From Cellulosimicrobium terreum (lineage in GTDB: Bacteria > Actinomycetota > Actinomycetes > Actinomycetales > Cellulomonadaceae): DNA of 64,000 nucleotides. The translations under genes were made by a program, and so were the position numbers. A model generated the notes under the pieces. That model searched no databases. It saw only the letters and a program-made list of their open reading frames with translations, and was not told where the DNA came from. The stretch spans positions 124,001 to 188,000 of the forward strand of contig JACYFD010000006.1 of the NCBI GenBank assembly GCA_014803435.1, in the 5' to 3' direction. Below are positions 42,992 through 52,394 of this stretch, piece after piece. Positions within the stretch are counted from its first letter, which is position 1. Every line of letters begins with the position of its first letter.

Positions 42992-43249
42992 ATGGCACAC
43001 AAGAAGGGCGCGAGCTCCTCGCGCAACGGTCGCGACTCGAACGCCCAGTTCCTCGGCGTCAAGCGCTTCGGCGGTCAGGTCGTCAAGTCGGGCGAGATCA
43101 TCGTCCGCCAGCGCGGCACGCACTTCCACCCCGGTGAGAACGTCGGCCGCGGCAAGGACGACACGCTGTTCGCCCTGGCCGCCGGTGCCGTGCAGTTCGG
43201 CACGCGCCGCGGCCGCAAGGTCGTCGACATCGTCGCCGCCGAGGTCTGA
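42992..43249 (+). CDS. rpmA: 50S ribosomal protein L27
   Basis: 85-residue L27, starting [20 protein letters not shown], so it has the ordinary N-terminus without the cleavable extension of Firmicutes. [20 protein letters not shown] and [20 protein letters not shown] are conserved motifs. The N-terminal tail reaches the peptidyl-transferase centre. It is co-transcribed with rplU; a perfect 17-bp hairpin follows 21 bp after the stop. Confidence 0.98.
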   Translation: MAHKKGASSSRNGRDSNAQFLGVKRFGGQVVKSGEIIVRQRGTHFHPGENVGRGKDDTLFALAAGAVQFGTRRGRKVVDIVAAEV

Positions 43250-43270
43250 GCACACCAGCAAGAGCTTTAC

Positions 43271-43307
43271 GCAGGAGGGGCGCACCGACGCGGTGCGCCC
43301 CTCCTGC
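43271..43307 (+). terminator. Perfect 17-bp hairpin between rpmA and obgE
   Basis: GCAGGAGGGGCGCACCG (43271-43287), loop ACG, exact reverse complement 43291-43307, followed by TGTTCCGG. It lies 21 bp after rpmA and 50 bp before obgE. The very stable stem should terminate or strongly attenuate ribosomal-protein transcription before the GTPase gene. Confidence 0.85.
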
Positions 43308-43357
43308 TGTTCCGGTTCGGCCCAGCATGGTCCGCGCCCCTGCGAGAGGATCTGACC

Positions 43358-44878
43358 ATGGCCACGTTCGTCGATCGCGTCGTGCTGCACGTCTCCGGTG
43401 GAGCGGGCGGCAACGGCTGCGCGTCCGTGCGCCGGGAGAAGTTCAAGCCCCTCGCCGGCCCCGACGGCGGCAACGGCGGTGACGGCGGCACGGTGCGCCT
43501 GGTCGTCGACCCGCAGACCACCACCCTCCTCGAGTTCCACCACTCGCCGCACCGCCATGCGCAGTCCGGCACGCAGGGCATGGGCGACGACCGTGACGGC
43601 GCCAACGGCGAGGACCTCGAGCTGCGCGTCCCTGACGGCACGGTCGTCAAGACCCCGTCCGGTGACGTCCTGGCGGACCTGGTCGGCGCCGGAGCCGAGT
43701 ACGTGATCGCCCCCGGTGGGCGCGGAGGCCTCGGCAACCGCGCGCTGTCGTCGCCCCGGCGCAAGGCCCCCGGGTTCGCGTTGCTGGGTGAGCCCGGCGA
43801 GGAGCACGACGTCGTGCTCGAGGTCAAGACCATCGCCGACGTCGCGCTCGTCGGCTACCCGAGCGCCGGGAAGTCGTCTCTCGTCGCCGCGATCTCGGCG
43901 GCCAAACCCAAGATCGCCGACTACCCGTTCACGACGCTGGTGCCCAACCTCGGTGTCGTGCAGGCCGGCTCGGCCCGCTACACCGTCGCCGACGTGCCCG
44001 GCCTGATCCCCGGCGCGAGCGAGGGCAAGGGCCTCGGCCTGGAGTTCCTGCGGCACATCGAGCGCACCGCCGTGATCGTGCACGTGCTCGACTGCGCGAC
44101 GCTCGAGCCCGGCCGCGACCCGATCAGCGACCTCGACGTGCTCGAGGGTGAGCTCGCGTCGTACGCCGGCGACCTCGGCATCGAGGGCGGGCGGGTGCCG
44201 CTGATGGAGCGCCCGCGGATCGTCGTGCTCAACAAGATCGACGTGCCCGAGGCGCGCGAGCTCGCCGAGCTCGTCAAGCCGGACCTCGAAGCACGCGGCC
44301 TGCGCGTGCTTGAGATCTCGACCGCGAGCCACGAGGGCCTGCGCGCCCTCACCTACGCCCTCGCCGAGCTCGTCGAGAAGGCCCGCGCCGACGCGCCTGC
44401 GCCGGAGCCGACGCGCGTCGTGCTGCGACCCAGGGCCGTCGACGAGGCGGGGTTCACCGTCACCCGCAAGGGCGGGGAGACCGACTACTGGTTCCACGTG
44501 CGCGGAGCCAAGCCGGAGCGCTGGGTGCGGCAGACGGACTTCTCGAACGACGAGGCCGTCGGGTACCTGGCGGACCGTCTCGCCCGGCTCGGGGTCGAGG
44601 AGAAGCTGTTCCGCGCGGGCGCCGTCGCGGGCGACGAGGTGCGCATCGGCAGCGACCTCAACGCCGTCGTCTTCGACTGGGAGCCCACGCTCATGACGGG
44701 CGCCGAGCTGCTCGGCGGACCTCGCGGGTCGGACAACCGGCTCGACGAGTCCGTGCGCCCGACCCGCGTGGAGAAGCGCCGCGAGCACCACGAGCGCATG
44801 GACGCCAAGGCCGAGGCGCGCCGCGAGCTGTGGACCGAGCGCGAGGCCGGCACCTGGACCGACCCGGACGTCGACTGA
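43358..44878 (+). CDS. obgE: GTPase ObgE/CgtA
   Basis: Ribosome-assembly/stress GTPase, 506 residues. The glycine-rich Obg fold (about 1-158) opens [20 protein letters not shown] and contains many Gly-x-x repeats. The G domain has G1 [17 protein letters not shown], the switch-[22 protein letters not shown], and NKID ([17 protein letters not shown]). A C-terminal OCT domain (about 350-430, [20 protein letters not shown]) is present, as in actinobacterial and Bacillus homologues, then a charged tail. It sits in the conserved rplU–rpmA–obgE–proB order. Confidence 0.97.
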   Translation: MATFVDRVVLHVSGGAGGNGCASVRREKFKPLAGPDGGNGGDGGTVRLVVDPQTTTLLEFHHSPHRHAQSGTQGMGDDRDGANGEDLELRVPDGTVVKTPSGDVLADLVGAGAEYVIAPGGRGGLGNRALSSPRRKAPGFALLGEPGEEHDVVLEVKTIADVALVGYPSAGKSSLVAAISAAKPKIADYPFTTLVPNLGVVQAGSARYTVADVPGLIPGASEGKGLGLEFLRHIERTAVIVHVLDCATLEPGRDPISDLDVLEGELASYAGDLGIEGGRVPLMERPRIVVLNKIDVPEARELAELVKPDLEARGLRVLEISTASHEGLRALTYALAELVEKARADAPAPEPTRVVLRPRAVDEAGFTVTRKGGETDYWFHVRGAKPERWVRQTDFSNDEAVGYLADRLARLGVEEKLFRAGAVAGDEVRIGSDLNAVVFDWEPTLMTGAELLGGPRGSDNRLDESVRPTRVEKRREHHERMDAKAEARRELWTEREAGTWTDPDVD

Positions 44879-44948
44879 CCGACGCACCCGGCGTCCTGCT
44901 CCGTGAAATCCGCAGCGCCGGGGCGGGCCGGGCGGCGATGATGGGTCG

Positions 44949-46085
44949 GTGAACCCTCTGTCCTCCCGGTCGCAGGTCGCCACCGCGCACCGCGTCGTCG
45001 TCAAGATCGGGTCGTCGTCCCTCACGGGCCCTGACGGCCACCTCGACCTCGGCGCTCTGCGCGCGCTCGTCGACGTCCTCGCGGCGCGGCGGTCCGCCGG
45101 CGGCCAGGTCGTGCTCGTCACGTCGGGCGCGATCGCCGCGGGGCTCGGCCCGCTCGGACTCACGGCGCGCCCGCGCGACCTCGCGACCGCGCAGGCGACG
45201 GCCTCGGTCGGGCAGGGGATGCTCGTCGCCCGCTACACGGAGGCGTTCGCGGCGCACGGGCTGCGCGTCGGCCAGGTGCTCCTCACGGCGGAGGACACGG
45301 TGCGTCGTGGGCACTACCGCAACGCGCAGCGGTCCCTGGAGCGGCTGCTCGACCTCGGTGTCGTCCCGGTGGTCAACGAGAACGACGCCGTCGCCACCGA
45401 CGAGATCCGCTTCGGCGACAACGACCGCCTCGCCGCGCTCGTCTCCCACCTCGTGCGTGCCGACGCGATGGTGCTGCTCACCGACGTCGACGGCCTGTAC
45501 GACGGCCCGCCGTCCCGCGCGGGGACGCGGCGCATCCCCGAGGTCCGCTCACCCGCCGACATCGCGGGGATCGAGGTCACCGCCCGCGGGAGCGCCGTCG
45601 GGACCGGGGGGATGCTCACCAAGCTCGAGTCCGTGTCCATCGCGACCGGCACGGGCATCCCGGTCGTCCTCACCACGGCGGCGAACGCCGCACCGGCCCT
45701 CGCCGGGGACCCGGTCGGCACGTGGTTCGTGGCGACGGGCAAGCGCACCACGCGTCGACGCCTGTGGCTCGCGCACGCCGCGCGCACCCGCGGTCGGCTC
45801 GTCCTGGACGACGGCGCGGTGCGGGCCGTGCAGGGCGGTCGCGCGTCGCTGCTCCCGGCGGGGATCACCGCCGTCGAGGGGGAGTTCGACGCCGGTGACC
45901 CGGTCGAGCTCGTCGCGCCCGACGGCCACGTGGTGGCCCGCGGGCTCGTGGCGTTCGAGTCGCGCGACATCCCCGGGCTTCTCGGCCGTACGACCAGCGA
46001 CCTGCGCGACGAGCTCGGCGCGGGGTACGACCGTGAGGTCGTGCACCGCGACGATCTCGTCCTGGTGCGGCGCCGGCCACGCTGA
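44949..46085 (+). CDS. proB: Glutamate 5-kinase
   Basis: First enzyme of proline synthesis, phosphorylating glutamate; 378 residues from a GTG. Amino-acid-kinase motifs are clear: VVVKIGSSSLTG, GGQVVLVTSGAIAAGLGPLG, VPVVNENDAVATDEIRFGDN, ALVSHLVRADAMVLLTDVDGL and GTGGMLTKLESVSIATGTG. The C-terminal PUA domain (about 285-370, GRLVLDDGAVRAVQGGRASL) is present, so this is the full-length feedback-regulated form. proA follows 80 bases later. Confidence 0.96.
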   Translation: MNPLSSRSQVATAHRVVVKIGSSSLTGPDGHLDLGALRALVDVLAARRSAGGQVVLVTSGAIAAGLGPLGLTARPRDLATAQATASVGQGMLVARYTEAFAAHGLRVGQVLLTAEDTVRRGHYRNAQRSLERLLDLGVVPVVNENDAVATDEIRFGDNDRLAALVSHLVRADAMVLLTDVDGLYDGPPSRAGTRRIPEVRSPADIAGIEVTARGSAVGTGGMLTKLESVSIATGTGIPVVLTTAANAAPALAGDPVGTWFVATGKRTTRRRLWLAHAARTRGRLVLDDGAVRAVQGGRASLLPAGITAVEGEFDAGDPVELVAPDGHVVARGLVAFESRDIPGLLGRTTSDLRDELGAGYDREVVHRDDLVLVRRRPR

Positions 46086-46165
46086 GCGGACCCGTCACCT
46101 GCTCGGCGGGTCCGGACTGCGGACCACCCTCCCCGGGGCCGGGTCCGCGGTCGTAGGCTCGGTGG

Positions 46166-47512
46166 ATGACCACCACCGATGACGCGCCCGCCGTCACGCC
46201 CCTGGCGGCCGCCGGCGCGTCGGCCGGCGCATCGACCAGCCAAGAGCAGGACGTCGCGACGGCTGTCGAGGACGTCGCACGCCGGGCGAAGACGGCGTCG
46301 CGCGCGCTCGCCACCGCCAACCGTGCGACCAAGGACGCGGCGCTCGGCGCGCTCGCCGACGCGCTCGTCGTGGCGACGGACGAGATCGTCGCCGCGAACG
46401 CGGACGACCTGGACCGCGGGCGGGCGAACGGGATGGCTGCGGGCCTCCTCGACCGCCTCGCCCTGACGCCCGAGCGGATCGTGGCGATCTCCGACGCGCT
46501 GCGCGAGCTCGCGGGCCTGCCGGACCCGGTCGGGGAGGTCGTGCGCGGCTCGACCCTTCCCAACGGTCTGCGGCTGCGCCAGCTGCGCGTCCCGATGGGT
46601 GTCGTCGGCATGATCTACGAGGCCAGGCCGAACGTCACGGTCGACGCCGCCGGCCTCGCGCTCAAGAGCGGGAACGCGGTGATCCTGCGCGGCGGCTCCG
46701 CGGCGGCGAGCTCCAACGAGGTGATCGTCGCGGTGCTCGCTCGCGCTCTCGAGGCCCAGGGCCTGCCGGGCGATCTCGTGCAGTCGATCGACGCCCACGG
46801 GCGCCGGGGGGCGGTGGCGCTCATGCACGCGCGCGGGCTCGTCGACGTCCTCGTGCCCCGCGGGGGCGCGGACCTCATCCAGACCGTCGTGCGGGAGTCG
46901 ACCGTCCCCGTGATCGAGACCGGCGTCGGCAACGTGCACGTCTACGTCGACGCGAGCGCCGACCCGACCATGGCGCTCGAGATCCTCCTCAACTCCAAGA
47001 CGCAGCGCGTCGGGGTGTGCAACGCGGCCGAGACCCTGCTCGTCCACGCCGCCGCCGCGACCGAGCTCCTCCCGGTGGCTCTCGCCGCGCTGGGGGAGGC
47101 CGGCGTCGTCGTGCACGGTGACGCGCGCACGGTCGAGCTGGCACCTGCGGACGTCGAGGTGCTCCGGGCGACCGACGAGGACTGGGCGACCGAGTATCTC
47201 GCCGCCGAGATCGCGGTGCGGGTCGTCGACGACCTCGACGCCGCGATCGAGCACGTGCGCACCTGGTCGTCGGGGCACACCGAGGCGATCGTCACCCGGG
47301 ACCTGCAGGCGTCGGAGCGGTTCGTCGCCGAGCTCGACTCCGCGGCGATCATGGTCAACGCCTCGACCCGGTTCACCGACGGCGGCCAGCTCGGCCTGGG
47401 CGCGGAGATCGGGATCTCGACGCAGAAGCTGCACGCACGCGGTCCCATGGGCCTCGCCGAGCTGACGACGACCAAGTGGGTCGTGCACGGCGACGGTCAC
47501 GTTCGTCCGTGA
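46166..47512 (+). CDS. proA: Glutamate-5-semialdehyde dehydrogenase
   Basis: Reduces glutamyl-5-phosphate with NADPH in proline synthesis, 448 residues. Core motifs: [40 protein letters not shown], catalytic Cys region [19 protein letters not shown], and [20 protein letters not shown] … [19 protein letters not shown]. An N-terminal Ala-rich stretch of about 30 residues precedes the fold. TAGGCT (46154-46159) six bases before ATG suggests an additional leaderless promoter of its own downstream of proB. Confidence 0.96.
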   Translation: MTTTDDAPAVTPLAAAGASAGASTSQEQDVATAVEDVARRAKTASRALATANRATKDAALGALADALVVATDEIVAANADDLDRGRANGMAAGLLDRLALTPERIVAISDALRELAGLPDPVGEVVRGSTLPNGLRLRQLRVPMGVVGMIYEARPNVTVDAAGLALKSGNAVILRGGSAAASSNEVIVAVLARALEAQGLPGDLVQSIDAHGRRGAVALMHARGLVDVLVPRGGADLIQTVVRESTVPVIETGVGNVHVYVDASADPTMALEILLNSKTQRVGVCNAAETLLVHAAAATELLPVALAALGEAGVVVHGDARTVELAPADVEVLRATDEDWATEYLAAEIAVRVVDDLDAAIEHVRTWSSGHTEAIVTRDLQASERFVAELDSAAIMVNASTRFTDGGQLGLGAEIGISTQKLHARGPMGLAELTTTKWVVHGDGHVRP

Positions 47513-47560
47513 GGCCCGCTGTGCCCGGAAGTACCTGCTACCGCCAGGACCGGGCCTCAC
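47509..47560 (+). repeat. 10-bp inverted repeat at the proA 3' end
   Basis: GTGAGGCCCG (47509-47518) overlaps the proA stop; its exact reverse complement CGGGCCTCAC lies at 47551-47560, separated by 32 bases. The long loop makes it a weak terminator, but it could fold together with inner GC pairs. Role unknown. Confidence 0.5.
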
Positions 47561-47673
47561 CGTGACCGTGAGAGACTGGTCCGCGACCGGCACCCGGCCG
47601 GTCGCCGTACCACCCGGACCGCCGCGACACGCATCGAGGCCAGGCCCGGAACCGGATCTTCCAGGAGGACGTC

Positions 47674-47829
47674 GTGATCACTGCCGTCGTGCAGGCCGCC
47701 GAAGAGGGCGCCGGAGTCGTGAACGAGCTGCCGCTCCCGCCGCTGGCCTTCGGGCTGCTGGCGTTCGGCGGGCTCGTGGCCCTGCTGCTCGTGACCTACG
47801 CGTTCCGCAGCGTCGGCACGCGGCACTGA
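47674..47829 (+). CDS. Small single-helix membrane protein
   Basis: 51-residue open frame starting GTG, with AGGAGG five bases upstream, a clear ribosome site. The sequence has an acidic N-terminal stretch, then one hydrophobic helix ([20 protein letters not shown]) and a basic C-terminus (FRSVGTRH). It lies between proA and nadD, where many actinobacteria carry a mini-membrane protein of this length. No function is known. Its strong ribosome site and codon bias support that it is real. Confidence 0.75.
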   Translation: MITAVVQAAEEGAGVVNELPLPPLAFGLLAFGGLVALLLVTYAFRSVGTRH

Positions 47830-47876
47830 CAGCCGGACCGCACGGGACGGGAGCCGTCGCCGACAATGAGCGACCG

Positions 47877-48482
47877 ATGACCGCGCGCAGGCCCCGGCTC
47901 GGGGTGATGGGCGGGACGTTCGACCCCATCCACCACGGCCACCTCGTCGCGGCCAGCGAGGCCGCCGCGCGGTTCGACCTCGACGAGGTCGTGTTCGTCC
48001 CGACGGGACGACCGTCGTTCAAGAAGTACCAGTCCGTCAGCCCGGCCGAGCACCGTTATCTGATGACCGTGATCGCGACGGCGTCCAACCCCCGCTTCAC
48101 GGTGAGCAGGGTGGATGTCGACAGGCCCGGGCTGACGTATACGGTGGACACCTTGCGCGAGCTGCGCGAGGACCGGCCGGAGATGGATCTCTACTTCATC
48201 ACCGGTGCCGACGCGATCGAACAGATCCTGACCTGGAAGGATGCCGACGAGCTGTGGAAGATGGCACACTTCGTCGCAGTCTCGCGCCCGGGTCACCTCC
48301 TGAGCGTCGACGGCCTTCCTCCGGGCGTCGTGAGCACGCTGGAGGTCCCGGCCCTCGCGATCTCGTCGACGGACTGTCGTCGACGAGCGGAGTCCGGCCA
48401 GCCGGTCTGGTATCTGGTGCCCGACGGCGTGGTACAGCACATCGCCAAGTACGGTTTGTATCGAGGTCAGCACGATGAGTGA
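47877..48482 (+). CDS. nadD: Nicotinate-nucleotide adenylyltransferase
   Basis: Converts nicotinate mononucleotide to deamido-NAD, 201 residues. The signature [20 protein letters not shown] (with the HxGH motif) is at the N-terminus, followed by [40 protein letters not shown] and [20 protein letters not shown], the ISSTxxR motif of NadD. Start ATG at 47877. Its end overlaps the next gene by eight bases. Gene order nadD–(membrane protein)–rsfS matches mycobacteria. Confidence 0.95.
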   Translation: MTARRPRLGVMGGTFDPIHHGHLVAASEAAARFDLDEVVFVPTGRPSFKKYQSVSPAEHRYLMTVIATASNPRFTVSRVDVDRPGLTYTVDTLRELREDRPEMDLYFITGADAIEQILTWKDADELWKMAHFVAVSRPGHLLSVDGLPPGVVSTLEVPALAISSTDCRRRAESGQPVWYLVPDGVVQHIAKYGLYRGQHDE

Positions 48483-49509
48483 CAACGGCAGCAACATGCA
48501 GCCCGTCCGCCCCCTCACCCGACGCGAGATCCGCGAGCGTGAGCAGGCTGCCGCGGCGCAGCGCGCTGCGCAGTCGGCGGGCGCGGGCGCACCGGCCCAG
48601 CCGGCCGCGGCCCCCGCCGGGCCGCCACCGTCGCGGCGCTCGATGCGCGAGACGACGGGCCCGGCGGACCAGCCTGCTCAACCGTCCGTGGTGCGCCCCC
48701 CGTCCATGTCGGGCGGCATGCGCGGCCTGGACGAGACCGGCCGGCTCACCCCGGTGCAGGAGACAGCCGAACGGGTCATGGTCCGGCCCCCGGCCACCCC
48801 CACGCCACCGCCGGCTCGCACCGGCTCCCGCCCCGCCCCGAGCGTGGTGACCCGTGCACCCGGAGCGTCCGGACCGGTCCGGCCGCCGACCCCCGTGCGC
48901 GGAGCCACCGGTGCAGGTGCGGTTCCCGTCGCCCGCGTCAGCGCGCGTACCCCGCAGGAGCCGGCCGCGCCCGCGCAGCCGCAGTCGCAGCCCCAACGGC
49001 TCTCCGCGTTCTCCGCTCCGCCGACGAGCGGATCGACGACCCCCCGGTCCCCGGGCACCCCGGCGCCCGCACCCGCGACGTCGCCGTGGTCGAGCGGGCC
49101 GACGGCCGCCACCGCGCGGTCCGCGGCACCCGAGCGCCCGACGGTGTCGCCGGAGCCCCCCCAGGAGACCTCCGTTGCCGCCCTCCCGTGGTCGGCGATC
49201 ACGTCCGGCGGTGCGCCGGAGCGTGCGACGGTGCCCGCGGCGACGGCACCGGACGACCTGTTCCCGCGCGTGCACGCGGCGCGCGACGGCGCGGGCCCGG
49301 ACGCCGACGAGGACGAGGCCGAGGACGTACGCGGCCCGTCGTACACCTGGCTGCACTACCTCATCCTCGTGGCCGTGGCGTTCGTCCTCGGCCTCCTCGT
49401 GTGGAAGCTCATCTCGAGCGACGCCCCCGCACCGTCGAGCGCGGCGGCAGTCGTCGTGGTCGGCCCTGGCGCTGTCGCTCCCACCGACCCCCCTGGAGTC
49501 GTCCGCTGA
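48475..49509 (+). CDS. Proline-rich single-span membrane protein
   Basis: 344 residues. It begins with a basic coil ([20 protein letters not shown]) and continues as about 250 residues of Pro/Ala/Ser/Thr low complexity. One transmembrane helix near the C-terminus ([20 protein letters not shown], about residues 288-308) is followed by a short Ala/Pro/Val tail. The topology suggests a long cytoplasmic disordered domain with a membrane anchor. The start ATG overlaps the nadD end. It resembles the hypothetical proteins found between nadD and rsfS in other Micrococcales by position only. No enzyme motif is visible. Confidence 0.7.
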   Translation: MSDNGSNMQPVRPLTRREIREREQAAAAQRAAQSAGAGAPAQPAAAPAGPPPSRRSMRETTGPADQPAQPSVVRPPSMSGGMRGLDETGRLTPVQETAERVMVRPPATPTPPPARTGSRPAPSVVTRAPGASGPVRPPTPVRGATGAGAVPVARVSARTPQEPAAPAQPQSQPQRLSAFSAPPTSGSTTPRSPGTPAPAPATSPWSSGPTAATARSAAPERPTVSPEPPQETSVAALPWSAITSGGAPERATVPAATAPDDLFPRVHAARDGAGPDADEDEAEDVRGPSYTWLHYLILVAVAFVLGLLVWKLISSDAPAPSSAAAVVVVGPGAVAPTDPPGVVR

Positions 49510-49534
49510 GCGGTCGACCGTTGAACGGAGACTT

Positions 49535-49996
49535 GTGACTGCAACCGATCGGGCCGTCGAGCTCGCCATCATCGCCGCGCGCGCCGCCTCGGAGCGCAAG
49601 GCGGAAGAGATCATCGCGCTCGACGTGAGCGAGCAGCTCGTCCTCACGGACGTGTTCCTCATCGCCTCGGGCACGAACGAGCGCCAGGTGTCGGGAATCG
49701 TCGACGCGGTCGAGGAGGCGATGTTCACGGCCGGCTCGAAGCCGATCCGTCGCGAGGGCAAGCAGGAGGCCCGCTGGGTCCTGCTCGACTTCGGGGACGT
49801 CGTCGTGCACGTGCAGCACGCAGAGGACCGCGTGTACTACGCGCTCGAGCGGCTGTGGAAGGACTGCCCGGTCGTCGAGCTTCCCGAGGACGCGCGCGGA
49901 GGCGACGGTGCGGCCGACCGCGCCGGTGACACCGCCAGGGACTCCCTCGGGAGCGGCGACGGTGCGATCCGGCTGTCGGGGGAGCCCCTGGCGTGA
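49535..49996 (+). CDS. rsfS: Ribosomal silencing factor RsfS
   Basis: RsfS/Iojap-type factor that binds L14 and blocks subunit joining when nutrients are poor; 153 residues from a GTG. Conserved segments: AARAASERKAEEIIALDVSE, LTDVFLIASGTNERQVSGIV, RREGKQEARWVLLDFGDVVV and HVQHAEDRVYYALERLWKD. The last 35 residues are an acidic low-complexity extension. Its stop overlaps the start of the histidine phosphatase (GTGA). Confidence 0.95.
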   Translation: MTATDRAVELAIIAARAASERKAEEIIALDVSEQLVLTDVFLIASGTNERQVSGIVDAVEEAMFTAGSKPIRREGKQEARWVLLDFGDVVVHVQHAEDRVYYALERLWKDCPVVELPEDARGGDGAADRAGDTARDSLGSGDGAIRLSGEPLA

Positions 49997-50673
49997 GCGC
50001 CGGGACGATCGTCCTGCTCCGGCACGGTCGCACCGCGTACAACGCGTCGCTGCGCCTGCAGGGTCAGGTCGACATCCCTCTGGACGCCGTCGGGCAGTGG
50101 CAGGTCGAGCAGGGGGCCAAGGCCCTCGCGAGCGCCCACTCCGCCACGCGCGTCGTGACGTCCGACCTCGTCCGCGCGGCCGACACCGCGCGCGCGTACT
50201 GTGCCGCGACCGGCGTCGAGCCGACGTTCGACGAGCGCCTGCGTGAGCGCGGCTTCGGGGAGTGGGAGGGCCTGACCGGCGACGAGATCGCCGCGCGCTG
50301 GCCCGAGGAGTACACGGCCTGGCGCACCGGCGCCGAGCCTGCACGGGCCGGCGCCGAGTCCAAGGCCGGCGTCGCCGTGCGGATGGTCGCGGCCATCGAC
50401 GAGCACGCCGGGCAGCTCGACGCCGACGACACGCTCGTCGTCGTCTCCCACGGCGCCGCGATCACGCTCGCCGTGACCGCCCTGCTCGGCATGGACCCCG
50501 CGAGCTGGCGGGGCGTCGCCGGTCTGCACAACGTGCACTGGTCGCACCTGCACCGCTCCGCGCCGGCCGCGACGCCTGCCTGGCGGCTCGTCGCGCACAA
50601 CGTCGGGGCCGGCCTCCCGCTCGACGAGTGGAACGCTGGACCGGATTGGAACTTGGAGCCGTCTTCTGCGTAG
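49993..50673 (+). CDS. Histidine phosphatase family protein (GpgP-like)
   Basis: Phosphoglycerate-mutase-like phosphatase, 226 residues. The catalytic RHG motif is in VLLRHGRTAYNASLRLQGQV, the acid/base Glu near FGEWEGLTGDEIAARWPEE, and the second His in LVVVSHGAAITLAVTALLGM. In mycobacteria the gene directly after rsfS encodes glucosyl-3-phosphoglycerate phosphatase (GpgP), so that function is likely by position but unproven. Start GTG overlaps rsfS. The tRNA-Ala promoter lies across its stop codon. Confidence 0.88.
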   Translation: MSAGTIVLLRHGRTAYNASLRLQGQVDIPLDAVGQWQVEQGAKALASAHSATRVVTSDLVRAADTARAYCAATGVEPTFDERLRERGFGEWEGLTGDEIAARWPEEYTAWRTGAEPARAGAESKAGVAVRMVAAIDEHAGQLDADDTLVVVSHGAAITLAVTALLGMDPASWRGVAGLHNVHWSHLHRSAPAATPAWRLVAHNVGAGLPLDEWNAGPDWNLEPSSA

Positions 50674-50676
50674 ACT
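50646..50676 (+). promoter_or_regulatory. Probable tRNA-Ala promoter
   Basis: TTGGAA (50646-50651), 19-bp spacer, TAGACT (50671-50676), overlapping the end of the upstream gene. Start would be near 50684. A GGACGG–GAAA–CCGTCC hairpin (50691-50706) lies in the tRNA precursor leader. Confidence 0.4.
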
Positions 50677-50734
50677 AGCGACGCTCCGCGGGACGGGAAA
50701 CCGTCCGGGGGAGCAGGATCTCTCGTAGATCCAC

Positions 50735-50809
<75 letters not shown>

Positions 50810-50814
50810 TCTAC

Positions 50815-50846
50815 AGCGGGGCGTCGTTCGTCGACGCCCCGCTTTT
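50815..50846 (+). terminator. Rho-independent terminator after tRNA-Ala
   Basis: AGCGGGGCGTCG (50815-50826), loop TTCGT, exact complement CGACGCCCCGCT (50832-50843), then TTTCTGT. A classic intrinsic terminator seven bases past the tRNA. Confidence 0.93.
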
Positions 50847-50981
50847 CTGTGTCTGGGGTTCGACGCCGTCCCTCGTCGGCTGTCAGGCCCGGCACAGTAC
50901 AGTCGGACCGCGGGCGCCGTAGCCGGTGTCCTGGCCGACGATCGTCGGCTCCACATGTTCCCTGAGGTGAACGGAGCTCGG

Positions 50982-52301
50982 ATGTCGGGCCGGACGAACG
51001 TGCTCGCCGTACTCTCGGACGCGCTGGGCGCGGAACGTGCCCATCAGGTGCTGACCCGGCTCGACAGCTACTCGAACCTGCCCCACGCGATCAAGGGCGT
51101 CTCGGGGCTGCCGAGCGACCCGGCGCTGGAACGGGCGGCGCTGCAGGTGTTCGCGGACCCTGCGCTCGGGGCCGTGCGCGGTCTCGACCCGGCGGTCTTC
51201 GCAGAGGACTCCCCGCAGGCGCTCTGGGCCCTCCTGGCGCTGGCGGCACGAGCTGACTCGTCCATCCTCGATCGGCTCCCCGCCGAGATCGCCGAGCCGC
51301 GCGCAGCCAAGCTGGCGACCATCCGCAGGGCGGTCGCGAAGCACGACGCGGGGCTCCGGATCGCTCCTGCATCGCCCGCTGCACCAGCGGCAGCCGATGG
51401 CCCGGCGCTCCCCGAGAAGGTGGCGCAGGTGGCGAAGTGGCTCGCCGCGCACCCGGATGCCGATCCGCAGCTGTTCGCCGCGCACCCGAAGCAGCGGGCG
51501 GCCGAACGGCGGGTCGGGCTCCGTGCCCTGGGATCGTCGGCCTCTCCGGCGGCGCTCGAGGTGCTCGCAGGGTACGCGCGCGACAGCTACCCCGACGTGG
51601 AGCTCGCCGAGCTGCACCGCGCGTGGGGACGGTTCGATCGACGGGTGTTCGCCGCGACGATGTTCCGTCCCGGGAGCTCCGTCCTGCGCCTCGACACGTG
51701 CTCGACCGTCGAGGGCATCGGCGCGGTGCAGGGACTCGAGGGCCTCGACGTGCTGGTCCCGCGCGACGTCGACCTCGCTCCGCTGGCGGAGTGCTCCGAC
51801 CTTCGCTGGCTGCGCGTGCATGCCACCGGAGAGTCAGGGCCGACGAGCATCGAGACACTGGTGCGGCTCCCCGCGCTGACCGAGCTCCACCTCACCGGCG
51901 CGACGAGGAGTGCCGATCTCACCGTCCTGCGGGAGTCGCGTGTCGAGCGGTTGTACGTTCACCTCGACGGTGCTGACGGGACGTTCCTCACGCGCATGCC
52001 GCAGCTGCGGTCGCTCAAGCTCTCGGGAGGGTCGGACCCGGAGGACGCCACGTACGAGCACGACGAAGTCCCTGCACCGCGGCCCGCGCACCCTGGGCTT
52101 GTCGACGTGGTGCTGCAGCTGGTCGCCGACGGCGTCCGGGTGGTGGTGTACCGCCATGAACGCACCTGGGTGTCCCGACTGACGGCCGCCGTCCCGGCCG
52201 GGGTCTTCGTCGTCGAGCGCAACGGCTTCGTCGGCCTCACCCGCGACGAGAGTGCCGTCGAGGGCCTCGGCCGGAGGCTGTTCTCCAACCTCGTGCCGTG
52301 A
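50982..52301 (+). CDS. Orphan leucine-rich-repeat/HEAT-like protein
   Basis: 439 residues from the ATG at 50982 (GGAG five bases upstream; an ATG at 50955 is possible). The N-terminal half is helical (about 1-140 Ala-rich helices, then PEKVAQVAKWLAAHPDADPQ and LRALGSSASPAALEVLAGYA, resembling HEAT-type repeats). The C-terminal half has leucine-rich-repeat-like units: LDTCSTVEGIGAVQGLEGLD, LAPLAECSDLRWLRVHATGE, LVRLPALTELHLTGATRSAD, RMPQLRSLKLSGGS. This helical-plus-LRR order resembles the sensor ends of actinobacterial STAND/NACHT ATPases, but no P-loop is present. Function unknown. It is isolated beside tRNA-Ala, with no partner gene on either side. Confidence 0.72.
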   Translation: MSGRTNVLAVLSDALGAERAHQVLTRLDSYSNLPHAIKGVSGLPSDPALERAALQVFADPALGAVRGLDPAVFAEDSPQALWALLALAARADSSILDRLPAEIAEPRAAKLATIRRAVAKHDAGLRIAPASPAAPAAADGPALPEKVAQVAKWLAAHPDADPQLFAAHPKQRAAERRVGLRALGSSASPAALEVLAGYARDSYPDVELAELHRAWGRFDRRVFAATMFRPGSSVLRLDTCSTVEGIGAVQGLEGLDVLVPRDVDLAPLAECSDLRWLRVHATGESGPTSIETLVRLPALTELHLTGATRSADLTVLRESRVERLYVHLDGADGTFLTRMPQLRSLKLSGGSDPEDATYEHDEVPAPRPAHPGLVDVVLQLVADGVRVVVYRHERTWVSRLTAAVPAGVFVVERNGFVGLTRDESAVEGLGRRLFSNLVP

Positions 52302-52394
52302 CCGACGGCCCGGGTGCCGGGCGAGACGGTCCGGTGCCGGTCATCGAGGTCGAGCCGAGCCTTGACGCCGAGCCCGGAATACGGTTTCCTTACC

